A stretch of 49,451 bases of DNA from NCBI GenBank assembly GCA_003166055.1, contig PMWR01000320.1, positions 5,548-54,998 on the forward strand, read 5' to 3'. Position 1 is the stretch's first letter; each line of letters opens with the position of its first letter. The position numbers were made by a program, and so were the translations under genes. This document shows positions 32,236-42,367 of the stretch, in pieces. Origin of the DNA: Acidobacteriaceae bacterium (GTDB taxonomy: Bacteria; Acidobacteriota; Terriglobia; Terriglobales; Acidobacteriaceae). A model generated the notes under the pieces. It was given only the letters and a program-made list of their open reading frames with translations, was not told the DNA's origin and did no database searches.

Positions 32236-35200
32236 ATGTTCAAGAGAGCCAGCTTACTATCCAACAGTCAGAATCGCCTGCGCATGTCGTTCGTGGCGCT
32301 AGCGATCCTGCTGACTTGCCTGATGGTGCCTCGTTTGTTCGCGCAGACCGACACCGGAACCATCACGGGAACGGCGACGGATTCGACCGGCGCGGTCATC
32401 CAGGGTGCAACCGTTTCTGCGACGAATACGGAAAACGGACTCAAGCTCACTGCCGTATCGAATGGCGCCGGCGAGTTCACGATTCTTGCGGTGCCCCGCG
32501 GCGACTACACGGTCCTGATCTCAGCACCGGGGTTTCAGTCGGAGTCCGCGGTGGTAACCGTGACCGTAACCAACACGCAAACCGTGGTCTTCCAGCTCAA
32601 GGCCGCCGGGGGAGCGGTTACCGTAGAGGTTAGCGGCGCAGCTCCGATGGTGAACACCTCGGACGCTACCATTGGAGCGACGATCCAGGGCGAGCAGGTC
32701 ACGGACCTTCCCTTGGACGGCCGCAACTTCACCCAGCTTGCCCTGCTGACTCCGGGCGTGACCCGCGGCAACTATGGCGATATTGCGAGCGGCGGCGGCA
32801 GCTCCAATATGGCCGAGACCATCCGCGACAACGAGAGCGGCAACGCCGCCCTCTCCATCAATGGACTCCGCCCCCAGGCCAACAACTACATCCTCGACGG
32901 CGTGGACAACAACGACGGCCTGATCAACGGAATTCTCTTTTTCCCCAACGTCGATGCTACGCAGGAGTTCAAGGTCAGCACCAGCGTTGCCCCGGCCGAG
33001 TATGGCCGCGCCGGTGGCGCAATCGTCGTCAGCTCCCTCAAGTCGGGCACCAACCAGTATCACGGTTCGGCCTTCTGGTTCTATCGCGATAAGAACTTCG
33101 ATTCCAATCCCAACTACCAATTCAACGGCGCACCGCCATCCGCTGCGGGCGGTTTTCTGCGCCAGCAACCGGGCTTCGCCATCGGTGGACCGGTCCTGCC
33201 CCAGCTGAAGAATAAGCTCTTTATCTTCGGCGATTACCAGGCGCTGCGCGAGACCCTTGCGGTTCCCAACCATTACCTCTCGGTTCCCACCACTCTGATG
33301 CGCACAGGAAACTTTTCCGAGTTGCAGAATGCTAGCCAGGTGGCACTGAGCGGTAACCTCACCCAGTTTCCGCAGTGCATGGTTGGCACCGACCCTGTCA
33401 CGGGCAACCCATTTGCCGGCAACTCCACCGACGGGGCGTATGCCGGCGACATCTTCGATCCCACGACCTGCAAACCCTTCGCGAACAATATGATCCCGAC
33501 CGGCCGTTTGAATCCGGCCGCTGTGAACTACCTGAATGCTTTCCCTACACCCTCGCGGACCGATCGCTACCACAACAATTACCTCGACAGCCAGTCTGAA
33601 ACCAACAAATACAACACCTTCGACGTTCGCATGGACTGGAATGCCAGTTCCAAGGACAGGGCGTTCGCCCGTTTCAGTTACGACAACTCGATCAATGCCA
33701 AGACTTCCGAGTTCACCATGCTTCCCGCTGGCGGCGGCACTGGCACCAATCCCACCCATGCGCGCGGCTGGGACTTTGGCTACACACACATCTTCTCGAA
33801 CACCGTGGTCAATGAGGCCCATCTGGCCTATAACCGCGACAACTACGGCTACGCCCCGCCGATGTATGGCGACTATGTCTCCAAGAACCTCGGCATCGTG
33901 AATGCCAACATCAACCAGGAAACCAGCGGCGGCGCGCTCATCGGCGGCTGGAAGGGCGATCTGGAATACACCGGCGATTACGGTCTCTATTCCGTGCCCC
34001 AAAACACCTATGAATTGACGGATTCGCTGAGCTGGGAAAAAGGCAAGCACTCCTTCAAATACGGCGGCACGTTCATGCGCCGTCAGGTCGAGTACTTCAA
34101 CCCGCAAGAGGGCAAAGGCTACTTCTGGATCGACGAAAACGTCGTCTCCTTTACCGGTTTTGAAACCTCCGAGCTGCTGGCTGGCGGCATGTATGACTAT
34201 GAGCTCGGTTCCCAGGCCGGGTACTTTGCCAATATCGGCCAGGAAGACGGCCTCTTTGCACAGGACGACTGGCGCGTCAGCCATAGGCTGACCGTCAACC
34301 TGGGCCTTCGCTGGGATCTTCTCACTCGTCCCTATGAAGCGCACAACCAGCAGGCAGCTTTCAACGTTACCAACGGGACCGTCATGGAAGCCGGGAAAAA
34401 CGGCATATCCGACAGCATCGTCAATCAGGACTATCACGCCATTGGCCCGCGCGCGGGCTTTGCCTACGACCTGTCAGGGAACGGAAAAACCGTACTCCGT
34501 GGCGGCTATGGGCTCTTTTACTTCCTCGACTACGGCGGCATCGGCAACCAACTCGGCGAGCAACTGCCCTTCGCCGGCCACTCCGACTATTACGGTTCGA
34601 ATGGCTATTGCGTCACCTTCACCGGCCAGCTCTCCAGTGTGACGCCAAACCCCGCCGCCCACGGCTACAACTGCAGCGGCTACACCACCCCGGCCACGGT
34701 AACCACGGCCCTGCCTAGCCGGCAGGTTGTTCCCCTCAATCCCCTCAGCCCGCCGGCTGGCCTGAGCATGATCGCCGTCAACCCCAAGAACGAGGACAGC
34801 CAGGTGCAGGAGTGGAACCTGCAGTTGGAACGGCAGATCGGTAGCCACGACGTGGTCACAATTTCCTACGTGGGCACCAAGGGAGGCCACCTCTCCTCCT
34901 ACTACCCCTACAACAACCAGGTATTCCAGACAGGAGCGCAGCCCTTCCCCACCCTGGGCAGCCTCAACTACAACAACTACGACGGCAAGTCCAACTACGC
35001 CGGTTTGCAGGCGCATGCGGAACACCGTCAGGGCCAAAACCTTGTAACCACCGTCTCCTATGCCTGGGGACACGCGCTGGACGATTCTACCGGCGCCTTC
35101 CAGGGACAGACCGTAGCGCTCTACTACGACCCGATGTTGGATTGGGGCAACTCCAACGAGGACCAGCGTCAGATCTTCAGCACCTCGATCCTCTACAAGC

Positions 35201-35742
35201 TGCCCTTCGGACGCGGCCAGCAGTTTGGCGGCAACATTTCGCGGCCGGTGGACTGGCTGGTCGGCGGATGGCAGACCAACCTGATTGCTTTGCTACAGAC
35301 GGGAACTCCGGTCGATCTTTCCGATGGGAATGCATCACCGACAAATCGCCCCGACGTAATTGGTCCTATCACCTACCCCAAGGGCACGAGCGGAAGCGCT
35401 GGATCGTACTGGTTCAATCGTTCCGCCTTTGCTGATCCGCCTGAAACCCCCGGGGGAGGAGTGGACTGCGGCGGCTGCACGATATTCGCTCGTTTGGGAA
35501 CCCTGCACCGCAATCAGATCCATGGACCCGGATTCCGCGAAGTCAACTTCAGCCTGCAGAAGAACATCCATCTGAACGACAAGTACACGATGGAACTGCA
35601 CGGCGACGCCTTCAACCTCTTCAACACGCCGGAATTCACCAACCCGGATGGCGGTCTTCACGACGGAAACTTCGCGCAAATTGGTGGAACCCAGCTCTAT
35701 ACCAACCGCCAGATTCAGTTGGCAGCTCGATTCACCTTCTGA
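32236..35742 (+). CDS. TonB-dependent receptor with N-terminal carboxypeptidase-regulatory-like domain
   Basis: The product is 1168 aa from the ATG at 32236, with GGAGG upstream. Signal peptide ends at LFAQ. Residues about 25-110 form a carboxypeptidase-regulatory-like Ig fold (GTITGTATDSTGAVIQGATVSATN, GEFTILAVPRGDYTVLISAPGFQ). The plug domain follows (QVTDLPLDGRNFTQLALLTPGV, NYILDGVDNNDGL) and then a large beta-barrel ending in the aromatic RQIQLAARFTF. This Oar-like architecture is the usual acidobacterial form; it moves large substrates across the outer membrane with TonB energy. No plug-side TonB box was identified with confidence. The secreted GH13 enzyme is 131 bp downstream, so a glucan or maltodextrin is the likely cargo (inference). 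Confidence 0.9.
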   Translation: MFKRASLLSNSQNRLRMSFVALAILLTCLMVPRLFAQTDTGTITGTATDSTGAVIQGATVSATNTENGLKLTAVSNGAGEFTILAVPRGDYTVLISAPGFQSESAVVTVTVTNTQTVVFQLKAAGGAVTVEVSGAAPMVNTSDATIGATIQGEQVTDLPLDGRNFTQLALLTPGVTRGNYGDIASGGGSSNMAETIRDNESGNAALSINGLRPQANNYILDGVDNNDGLINGILFFPNVDATQEFKVSTSVAPAEYGRAGGAIVVSSLKSGTNQYHGSAFWFYRDKNFDSNPNYQFNGAPPSAAGGFLRQQPGFAIGGPVLPQLKNKLFIFGDYQALRETLAVPNHYLSVPTTLMRTGNFSELQNASQVALSGNLTQFPQCMVGTDPVTGNPFAGNSTDGAYAGDIFDPTTCKPFANNMIPTGRLNPAAVNYLNAFPTPSRTDRYHNNYLDSQSETNKYNTFDVRMDWNASSKDRAFARFSYDNSINAKTSEFTMLPAGGGTGTNPTHARGWDFGYTHIFSNTVVNEAHLAYNRDNYGYAPPMYGDYVSKNLGIVNANINQETSGGALIGGWKGDLEYTGDYGLYSVPQNTYELTDSLSWEKGKHSFKYGGTFMRRQVEYFNPQEGKGYFWIDENVVSFTGFETSELLAGGMYDYELGSQAGYFANIGQEDGLFAQDDWRVSHRLTVNLGLRWDLLTRPYEAHNQQAAFNVTNGTVMEAGKNGISDSIVNQDYHAIGPRAGFAYDLSGNGKTVLRGGYGLFYFLDYGGIGNQLGEQLPFAGHSDYYGSNGYCVTFTGQLSSVTPNPAAHGYNCSGYTTPATVTTALPSRQVVPLNPLSPPAGLSMIAVNPKNEDSQVQEWNLQLERQIGSHDVVTISYVGTKGGHLSSYYPYNNQVFQTGAQPFPTLGSLNYNNYDGKSNYAGLQAHAEHRQGQNLVTTVSYAWGHALDDSTGAFQGQTVALYYDPMLDWGNSNEDQRQIFSTSILYKLPFGRGQQFGGNISRPVDWLVGGWQTNLIALLQTGTPVDLSDGNASPTNRPDVIGPITYPKGTSGSAGSYWFNRSAFADPPETPGGGVDCGGCTIFARLGTLHRNQIHGPGFREVNFSLQKNIHLNDKYTMELHGDAFNLFNTPEFTNPDGGLHDGNFAQIGGTQLYTNRQIQLAARFTF

Positions 35743-35754
35743 TCTCGTCTTTGC

Positions 35755-35800
35755 TCTCTCCGCGCCGCGGCGGCTTTCCAGATGCCGCGGCGCGGAGAGA
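35755..35800 (+). terminator. Strong hairpin after the TonB-dependent receptor gene
   Basis: TCTCTCCGCGCCGCGGC (35755-35771) pairs with GCCGCGGCGCGGAGAGA (35784-35800) over 17 bp with a 12-nt loop. The sequence then continues TCCTTT. It lies 12 bp past the stop codon and would separate or attenuate receptor and amylase transcription. Confidence 0.82.
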
Positions 35801-35873
35801 TCCTTTCACGACCCCGGACACAAGTGCCAGAGCGCACATCCGGTATCTCTATGCCTAAACGAAAGGTGATGCA

Positions 35874-37790
35874 ATGACGCTGTCCAGGCGCCTGCTCGTG
35901 ATCGCTGTCTTCATATTCGCCTGCGGTGCTTTGTCTTCGTTGCAAGCTCAGTCAACCTGCCCGTCGCCCAATGGCGCGAGCGCTCCCTGCATTGACAAGA
36001 TCGATCCGCCAGGATGGTGGGCCGGTATGCCCGACCCTATGTTGCTGGTGAATGGCCGGAACCTCGACCACGCGCAATTCTCCGTCGATGGCGCGGATGT
36101 AAAACTGATCCGTACCCAGTTTTCCGAGAATGGCCACTGGGCTTTTCTCTGGCTTGATACCGCGCGCGCCGGTCCGCAGACATTGTGGATTACGGCCAGC
36201 GGCAATCAAGGGAAGGTTCGTGCGCCTTTTCAACTGGCTGCACGTTCCGACGATGCCGATGCGCACAGCGGGTTCTCTTCCTCCGATGTCCTTTACCTCA
36301 TCATGACCGACCGCTTCGCCGATGGAAATCCTGCGAACGACCAGCCCAGCTACGATCGGGCCGGCTATGATCGCGCAGCACCTCGCGGCTGGCATGGCGG
36401 CGACCTGGCTGGCATTACGCAGCACCTGGATTACCTGCACGATCTTGGCGTGACGGCGCTGTGGACTACGCCGGTCGCAAGCAATGGCGCGATGCCCAAT
36501 GCCTATCATGGCTATGCGGCCACCGATCTCTATCAAGTCGACGCACACTTCGGCACACTGGGCGATTATCGCCATCTCTCCGACGCGCTGCACGCACGAG
36601 GGATGAAGCTGGTCATCGACCTGGTGCCCAATCATATCGGCATTCAGCATCCCTGGGTGCTCGATCCTCCCGCGCCCGAGTGGTTTCACGGGACGTTGCA
36701 GCACCATATCCAAACGCAGAGCGACTTTCAAGAGCTTGTCGACCCGCATGCTCCCCGGCAAGCATGGAACGCCGTCATCAAGGGCTGGTTTACCGACGCA
36801 ATGCCGGATTTGAATCAGGAGAATCCTCTCGTCTCGCGCTACCTCATCCAGAACGCATTATGGTGGGTTGAGACGGCCAACCTAGATGGAATTCGCCTGG
36901 ATACGTTCCCCTACGTGGATCGTGCCTTCTGGCATGATTTCCATGCAGTGCTGCATAGTGTCTATCCGCATCTGACCACCGTCGGCGAAGTCTTCAATCG
37001 CGATCCGGAGATTACCTCGTTCTTTGCCGGAGGCGTGACCCACCGCGGCATCGATACCGGCCTCGACACACCGTTCGACTTTCCGGTCTACTTCACTCTC
37101 TGCGACGTGCTCGCACATGGGAAGCCGATGACGGATCTGGCCAAAGTCCTGAGCCAGGACGCGCTCTATCCGCATCCCGAGCGGCTGGTGCCGTTCCTTG
37201 GCAATCACGATACAGTGCGCTTTCTCACTGAGGTCCATGACTCGGTGCCGGCGCTCAAACTGGGGCTTGGCCTGGTGGCCACGCTGCGCGGCATCCCGCA
37301 GATTTATTCCGGAGACGAAATCGGGATGACGGGCGGCGGCGATCCCGACGACCGTCATGATTTCCCGGGCGGCTTTTCGGGTGACGCGAACAACGCCTTT
37401 ATCAAGGCTGACCGTACCGCAACCGAAGAGGAAGTCCATTCCTGGACCTCCGGCTTGCTGGCGCTGCGCCACACGCATCCGGCGCTCGAAACCGGGTTTG
37501 AGCAAAACCTCTTCGCCGATGAAAATGTTTTCGCCTTTCTTCGCACACCGAGCGAGGCGGGTTGCTCACCCGATCATGCGTCCGGTATCGGAAATGAGCG
37601 GTTCCTGATCGTGGTGAACAAAGGGATGCAAAGAGCGACCTTCGACTTGCCGACGGAACAGACTGCCCTGGCGGGGTGTACGGAGTTTCAAGGCGCGGCC
37701 CCGGCATTGGGAACCGCTCCAGCCTTGCACGGTCAGACGCTGCATATCGAAGAGCCCGCACAATCGCTGACAGTGTATGAAGTGCGGTAG
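35874..37790 (+). CDS. Secreted GH13 alpha-amylase family glucanase (cyclomaltodextrinase/neopullulanase-like)
   Basis: A 638-aa protein with signal peptide ([18 protein letters not shown]). An N-terminal beta-domain (about 30-125, [23 protein letters not shown]) is of the kind found in cyclomaltodextrinases and SusA. The TIM barrel starts at [15 protein letters not shown]. Catalytic residues are visible: nucleophile D343 in DGIRLDTF, acid/base E372 in VGEVFN, and D446 in [20 protein letters not shown] is the first conserved region. It hydrolyses alpha-1,4 (possibly also alpha-1,6) glucans in the periplasm or outside. It follows the TonB-dependent receptor, as in Sus-like loci. AAAGGTGA lies just before the ATG. 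Exact substrate preference is not determinable. Confidence 0.9.
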   Translation: MTLSRRLLVIAVFIFACGALSSLQAQSTCPSPNGASAPCIDKIDPPGWWAGMPDPMLLVNGRNLDHAQFSVDGADVKLIRTQFSENGHWAFLWLDTARAGPQTLWITASGNQGKVRAPFQLAARSDDADAHSGFSSSDVLYLIMTDRFADGNPANDQPSYDRAGYDRAAPRGWHGGDLAGITQHLDYLHDLGVTALWTTPVASNGAMPNAYHGYAATDLYQVDAHFGTLGDYRHLSDALHARGMKLVIDLVPNHIGIQHPWVLDPPAPEWFHGTLQHHIQTQSDFQELVDPHAPRQAWNAVIKGWFTDAMPDLNQENPLVSRYLIQNALWWVETANLDGIRLDTFPYVDRAFWHDFHAVLHSVYPHLTTVGEVFNRDPEITSFFAGGVTHRGIDTGLDTPFDFPVYFTLCDVLAHGKPMTDLAKVLSQDALYPHPERLVPFLGNHDTVRFLTEVHDSVPALKLGLGLVATLRGIPQIYSGDEIGMTGGGDPDDRHDFPGGFSGDANNAFIKADRTATEEEVHSWTSGLLALRHTHPALETGFEQNLFADENVFAFLRTPSEAGCSPDHASGIGNERFLIVVNKGMQRATFDLPTEQTALAGCTEFQGAAPALGTAPALHGQTLHIEEPAQSLTVYEVR

Positions 37791-37971
37791 GGTCGACAAG
37801 CTTTCATGCGGCGAGCCCATCGGTAAACATCGCAGGAGAAACTGGACGGCCGCACCGGATACAATTCCCTTCTCGGGGACCAATTCTCTCTCGACATCAG
37901 GCTGTGCCCTGACTGTCTGGGGTCGAGATAGAATTGCATGTGCGCAACGCCCGCGAGAGAGAACCTCCCCA

Positions 37972-38703
37972 ATGGCCGAACCTCAAAGCGAGAATCGATC
38001 TTCCCTGACAAAGCTCTATCCCGACGGACGAGCCGCACTCGATGGCATTGTGCGGGATGGCATGCTGTTGGCAATCGGCGGCTTCGGCCTGTGCGGCATC
38101 CCGGAGGCCTTAATCGTGGCGTTGCGGGACACCGGCGTACGCGAACTCACCATTGCAAGCAATAACGCGGGCGTCGATGATTGGGGACTTGGTTTGCTGC
38201 TGCGGACACGGCAGGTCAAGAAAATGATTTCCAGCTATGTGGGCGAAAACGGCGAGTTTGAACGACAGTTCTTATCCGGCGAGCTTGAGGTTGAATTCTG
38301 TCCGCAGGGCACGCTCGCCGAACGGATGAGAGCTGGCGGCGCAGGGATTCCAGGTTTCTATACGCGCACCGGTGTCGGTACTTTGGTTGCCGAGGGCAAG
38401 GAGCACAAGGAATTCGACGGACACACCTTCATCCTGGAGCGCGGGATTCAGGCCGACCTGGCGCTGGTGAAGGCCTGGAAAGCCGATCTGCACGGGAACC
38501 TGATTTATCGGCGGACGGCGCGCAACTTCAATCCCAATGCAGCCACATGCGGCAAGATCACGGTCGCCGAAGCGGAGATCGTTGTCGAGCCGGGGGAACT
38601 CGATCCGGACGAGATTCATACGCCGGGCATTTTTGTTCATCGGCTCATCCACAACCCCAATCCTGAAAAGCGGATTGAGAAGAAAACCACGCGAGAGGGA
38701 TAA
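37972..38703 (+). CDS. scoA: 3-oxoacid CoA-transferase subunit A
   Basis: The product is 243 aa from the ATG at 37972; the open frame begins earlier (37777), but the extra residues lie in the preceding intergenic region. The family signature [15 protein letters not shown] is present near residue 35, with [69 protein letters not shown] and [14 protein letters not shown] segments (here [14 protein letters not shown]). With subunit B it exchanges CoA between succinyl-CoA and acetoacetate, making acetoacetyl-CoA. It overlaps none of its neighbours and is followed 4 bp later by scoB. The context with HMG-CoA lyase suggests it consumes acetoacetate from leucine degradation. Confidence 0.9.
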   Translation: MAEPQSENRSSLTKLYPDGRAALDGIVRDGMLLAIGGFGLCGIPEALIVALRDTGVRELTIASNNAGVDDWGLGLLLRTRQVKKMISSYVGENGEFERQFLSGELEVEFCPQGTLAERMRAGGAGIPGFYTRTGVGTLVAEGKEHKEFDGHTFILERGIQADLALVKAWKADLHGNLIYRRTARNFNPNAATCGKITVAEAEIVVEPGELDPDEIHTPGIFVHRLIHNPNPEKRIEKKTTREG

Positions 38704-38707
38704 ACCA

Positions 38708-39349
38708 GTGGCCTGGACTCGTCAACAGATGGCTGCTCGCGCCGCCAAAGAGCTGCAGGATGGCTTCTATGTGAACCTCGGAATCGGCATCCCCACGCTT
38801 GTAGCCAGTTACATTCCAGAGGGAATCAATGTCACGTTGCAGTCGGAAAACGGACTGCTGGGCCTCGGTCCATTTCCGGGCGAAAGCGAAGTGGATGCCG
38901 ACCTGATCAACGCGGGAAAAGAGACTGTGACCTTCCTGCCCGGCGCGGCGACCTTTTCGAGCGCGGACTCATTTGCGATGATTCGCGGCGGGCATATCAA
39001 CCTTGCAATCCTCGGAGCGATGCAAGTGTCAGAGCGGGGCGACCTGGCCAACTGGATGATTCCCGGCAAGCGGGTCAAAGGGATGGGCGGCGCGATGGAT
39101 CTTGTGTCGGGCGTTCAGCGCGTCATTGTCCTGATGGAGCACACGGCACAGGGCAGCCCCAAGCTTCTGCGACATTGCACCTTGCCGCTTACCGGCGCCG
39201 GCGTGGTGAACCGCGTGATCACAGATTTGTGCGTGCTCGATGTGACGCCGTCGGGATTCGAAGTGATTGAGCTGGCAACCGGTGTTACACGGGAGCAAGT
39301 GGTGCAGCAGACTGAAGCTGAGGTGCGCTTCAGCGATGCGATCACGTAG
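38708..39349 (+). CDS. scoB: 3-oxoacid CoA-transferase subunit B
   Basis: The product is 213 aa from a GTG at 38708 ([16 protein letters not shown]), preceded by GAGAGGG; the longer ATG frame at 38537 overlaps scoA heavily and encodes unrelated sequence. The catalytic Glu lies in [14 protein letters not shown]. Further family segments: [53 protein letters not shown] and [20 protein letters not shown]. It forms the A2B2 enzyme with ScoA, separated from it by 4 bp. It converges on the crotonase gene with only 12 bp between the stop codons. Confidence 0.9.
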   Translation: MAWTRQQMAARAAKELQDGFYVNLGIGIPTLVASYIPEGINVTLQSENGLLGLGPFPGESEVDADLINAGKETVTFLPGAATFSSADSFAMIRGGHINLAILGAMQVSERGDLANWMIPGKRVKGMGGAMDLVSGVQRVIVLMEHTAQGSPKLLRHCTLPLTGAGVVNRVITDLCVLDVTPSGFEVIELATGVTREQVVQQTEAEVRFSDAIT

Positions 39350-39361
39350 CTGCGGACCAGC

Positions 39362-40141
39362 TCACTTCGTCCAGACAGGCTTGCGTTTTTCCAGGAAAGA
39401 AGCAACGCCCTCGCGAAAATCCGCTGTTTCGCGGGAAACCGCATTCGCATCCATTGCGTGCTCAATCGCCGCATCGAGCCAGACTTTATTCTGTGCGGCC
39501 AGGAGCTGCTTGGTGGCTTTCATTGATTCAGGACTATTGGCAGCAAGCGTCTGCGCCAATGAGTGCACGCGGTCATTCAGCGATTCCGGCGACACGACCT
39601 CATTCACAAGTCCAAGCCGGTATGCTTCCGCTGCATCGAAGAGTCGCGCGGACAGCAGCAGATCGCGAGCCCGCTTGTCTCCAATTTGAAGAGCAAGGTA
39701 CGCCGACACAAGTGCCGGCACAAATCCGATGCGCGCCTCTGTGTATCCAAACCTAGCCGACGGAACAGCGAGAGTGAAATCGCAGATAGTCGCGAGTCCC
39801 GTTCCTCCGGCGATAGCCGCTCCTTGCACTGCCGCAATAGTAGGCTTGGGTAACTCGTACAATGTCTGGAACAGCTTTGCGATGCGCTCCGCGTCGGCTC
39901 GATGCTCTGCCGCGCCTTTCTCGTTCATCGCTTGCAGCGACGTCAAATCCAGGCCTGCGCAAAACGCCTCGCCGGCACCTCTGAAAACAACAACGCGGCA
40001 ACTCCCTGCAGCCGTATCTTCCATCGCCGCGATCAACTCCGTCTGCATCTCTGGAGTCATCGCGTTGCGGCGCTCGGGACGATTCAGAGTTATCGTCCGA
40101 ACATCGCCTTCTTCCACCACCAATATCGTCTGATAACTCAA
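39362..40141 (-). CDS. Enoyl-CoA hydratase/isomerase family (probable methylglutaconyl-CoA hydratase)
   Basis: The frame opens at an ATG at 40207, but the TTG at 40141 (LSYQTILVVEEG) has GGGGAG 6 nt upstream, removes the overlap with the HMG-CoA lyase gene, and gives the usual 259 aa. Start choice is moderately sure. Crotonase motifs: NRPERRNAMTPEM, oxyanion hole AFCAGLDL and AAVQGAAIAGGTGLATICDF, and the catalytic Glu in GYTEARIGFVPA. These favour a LiuC-like methylglutaconyl-CoA hydratase, and the gene lies beside HMG-CoA lyase, acyl-CoA dehydrogenase and the carboxyltransferase. A general enoyl-CoA hydratase is the alternative. Confidence 0.82.
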   Translation of the reverse strand: MSYQTILVVEEGDVRTITLNRPERRNAMTPEMQTELIAAMEDTAAGSCRVVVFRGAGEAFCAGLDLTSLQAMNEKGAAEHRADAERIAKLFQTLYELPKPTIAAVQGAAIAGGTGLATICDFTLAVPSARFGYTEARIGFVPALVSAYLALQIGDKRARDLLLSARLFDAAEAYRLGLVNEVVSPESLNDRVHSLAQTLAANSPESMKATKQLLAAQNKVWLDAAIEHAMDANAVSRETADFREGVASFLEKRKPVWTK

Positions 40142-40187
40142 ATCAATCTCCCCATGCTTGCGCCGATCCTTCTGCGAAAGCCGTCGA

Positions 40188-41060
40188 TCACTGCACTGTG
40201 GCGCCAAACCGCCGAGCTATCTCAGCGCTGGCTTGAATCAGATCATCCAGCCGCCGCAGCTTTGGCGTCTGGGCTCCCAATGCCTTCAACTCCGCAAGCA
40301 ATGTCTCCGTCGGAATGTTTCCCACCAGCGCATCCTGCGCGAACGGACACCCACCTAATCCGCCGATGGCCGCATCGAATCGCCGGCACCCCGCCTCGTA
40401 CGCCGCGCGAATCCTCGCCGGCGCATCGTCGAGCCGCGCATGCAAATGCACGCCAATCTCAATTCCCTCATACAGCGAAAGGACATGAGCCAATGTATCT
40501 GTGATTTGCCCGGGTGTCGCAAGACCGACTGTATCGGCCAGCGAAATCTGTTGCACGCCGAAACCAGCCAGCAGATCGCAAGCGCCCGCCACTTCTTCGA
40601 TGTTCCAAGCATCGCCATACGGATTGCCGAAGGCCATCGAGACATACGCCACCAGATCCAACCCTGCCTTGTAGGCCAGCGCGCCGATCGCCTCCAGCAT
40701 GTCCAGCGACTCCTCGGGCGTTTGCCGCTGATTGCGCGCCAGAAACTGCGGTGAGATGGAATAAGGAAACCCCAGAGTCTGCACAGCGCCGGTCGCGATG
40801 GCCCGCTCCGCTCCTTTCACGTTCACCACGATCCCGACGATCTCCACCTCTTCCGGAGGGTTGAGATAGGCCAGCACGCGTTCCGAGTCCGCCATCTGCG
40901 GCACAGCCGCATGCGAAACAAAGCTCACCGCATCGATGTGCCTGAAGCCCGCCGTTACCAGCTTGCGCAGATAGTCCGCCTTCGCTTCGGCCGGAATCTG
41001 CGACGGCAGACCCTGCCACGCATCGCGCGGACACTCAACGATCTTGACCAGGTCACCCAT
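40188..41060 (-). CDS. mvaB: Hydroxymethylglutaryl-CoA lyase
   Basis: The 290-aa TIM-barrel protein splits HMG-CoA to acetyl-CoA and acetoacetate, the last step of leucine degradation. It has VECPRDAWQGLPSQIPAEAK, a variant of the usual EVGPRDGLQNE; the catalytic Arg and Asp are kept. The metal-binding pair is seen in VHLHARLDD, and the catalytic Cys in GLGGCPFAQDALVGNIPTE, the lyase signature. The altered first motif is characteristic of a divergent subgroup. It lies 28 bp downstream of the acyl-CoA dehydrogenase gene on the same strand. Confidence 0.9.
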   Translation of the reverse strand: MGDLVKIVECPRDAWQGLPSQIPAEAKADYLRKLVTAGFRHIDAVSFVSHAAVPQMADSERVLAYLNPPEEVEIVGIVVNVKGAERAIATGAVQTLGFPYSISPQFLARNQRQTPEESLDMLEAIGALAYKAGLDLVAYVSMAFGNPYGDAWNIEEVAGACDLLAGFGVQQISLADTVGLATPGQITDTLAHVLSLYEGIEIGVHLHARLDDAPARIRAAYEAGCRRFDAAIGGLGGCPFAQDALVGNIPTETLLAELKALGAQTPKLRRLDDLIQASAEIARRFGATVQ

Positions 41061-41088
41061 GCATCTTCACCAAATCGCGGCTTGTAAC

Positions 41089-42279
41089 TCACCCACGCGA
41101 AGGATGTACCTTGAGAATCTCTCTTGCGATAACCATTCGCTGAATCTCGCTTGTGCCTTCGCCAATGGTGCATAGCTTCACGTCGCGATAGTACTTCTCC
41201 GCAGGATAATCCTTGATGAAGCCATAGCCACCGAACAATTGCACTGCTTCATCGCAGATCCGTACCGCAACTTCGCTCGCGAACAACTTGGCCATCGCAG
41301 ATTCGCGCGTCACCTTCCGCCCGGCATCCTTAAGAACCGCCGCACGCTGCGTCAGCAGCCGAGCCGCATCCAACTCTGTCGCCATGTCCGCAAGCTTCCA
41401 CTGAATTCCCTGAAACTCGGCAATTGCTTTTCCAAACTGGCGACGTTCCTTCACGTACTTTAGCGCGGCATCAAGCGCGCCGCGACCAATTCCCAATGCC
41501 AGGGCGGCAATCGAAATCCTGCCGCCATCGAGAACCCGCATGGCATCGACAAATCCTTCGCCTTCCGCACCCAGCAGGTTTTCCGCTGGAATCTCGCAGT
41601 CCTCAAAGATCAGCTCGCTGGTATCGCTGGCGCGCAGTCCGAGCTTGTTCTCTTTTTTGCCCGGACGGAATCCCGGCGTGCCCTTCTCGACAATGAACGC
41701 CGACAGCCCGTGCGTGCCTTTGGTCTTGTCGGTGACAGCGATGACCACCGCGACGTCGGCATAACGACCATTGGTGATGAATGTCTTGTTTCCGTTCAGA
41801 ATATAGCGATCACCTTTCTTCGCTGCTGTCGTGCGTGCCGCGCTGGCGTCCGATCCAGAACCAGGCTCCGTCAGACCCCACGCAGCGAGGCTTTCGCCGC
41901 TCGCGAGCCGCGGCACGTACTTCTTTTTCTGCGCCTCGTTGCCGGCGAGGAAGATATGATTCGTGCCCAGCGAGTTATGCGCGGCAACCGTGATCCCGAT
42001 CGATCCGTCAACCGCGGAGAGTTCCTCGATGGCCAGCACGTAGTCCACATATCCGAGCCCCGAGCCGCCATACTCGGGGGGGAAGATCACGCCCAGCAAT
42101 CCCATCGTGCCGAGCTTTTTCATCACCGCCATCGGGAACTCGCTGGCTTCGTCCCAGGTCATGATGTTGGGCGCAATCTCCCGCGCGGCAAACTCGCGAA
42201 TCTCACGACGGAGATGCTCCTGATCTTCCGTGAGGACAAATGGATACAGACCCGCTGCCGATTCAACCGCAAGACTCAT
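41089..42279 (-). CDS. Acyl-CoA dehydrogenase (short/branched-chain type)
   Basis: The product is 396 aa from the ATG at 42279, preceded by GAGGGAG; a longer frame reaches 42366. N-terminal helices ([23 protein letters not shown]), FAD-binding [17 protein letters not shown], the central beta domain with [33 protein letters not shown], and [22 protein letters not shown] are seen. The catalytic Glu lies in [14 protein letters not shown], the position used by short and medium-chain enzymes but not by isovaleryl-CoA dehydrogenase, where the base is elsewhere. It oxidises an acyl-CoA with FAD and electron-transfer flavoprotein. In this operon the substrate may be isovaleryl-CoA or another branched acyl-CoA; the Glu position makes exact specificity uncertain. 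Confidence 0.88.
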   Translation of the reverse strand: MSLAVESAAGLYPFVLTEDQEHLRREIREFAAREIAPNIMTWDEASEFPMAVMKKLGTMGLLGVIFPPEYGGSGLGYVDYVLAIEELSAVDGSIGITVAAHNSLGTNHIFLAGNEAQKKKYVPRLASGESLAAWGLTEPGSGSDASAARTTAAKKGDRYILNGNKTFITNGRYADVAVVIAVTDKTKGTHGLSAFIVEKGTPGFRPGKKENKLGLRASDTSELIFEDCEIPAENLLGAEGEGFVDAMRVLDGGRISIAALALGIGRGALDAALKYVKERRQFGKAIAEFQGIQWKLADMATELDAARLLTQRAAVLKDAGRKVTRESAMAKLFASEVAVRICDEAVQLFGGYGFIKDYPAEKYYRDVKLCTIGEGTSEIQRMVIAREILKVHPSRG

Positions 42280-42367
42280 GATCGCGCTCCCTCTCTGATT
42301 CCGCTTCGATGCATTGCCGCTCTTATGTTGTTGAGATGCCGTCCAAAGTCTTCGAGGCATGCTCAAT

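Noticed and set aside
32521..34437. 638-aa open frame antisense to the TonB-dependent receptor
   Set aside because: Shadow of a GC-rich gene with strong third-position bias; it has no recognisable domain and the sense frame is a complete receptor.
37822..37831. GTAAACAT sequence upstream of scoA
   Set aside because: Only one half-site, no second repeat at 10-bp period and no sigma-54 promoter; coincidental similarity to the tad-associated motif.
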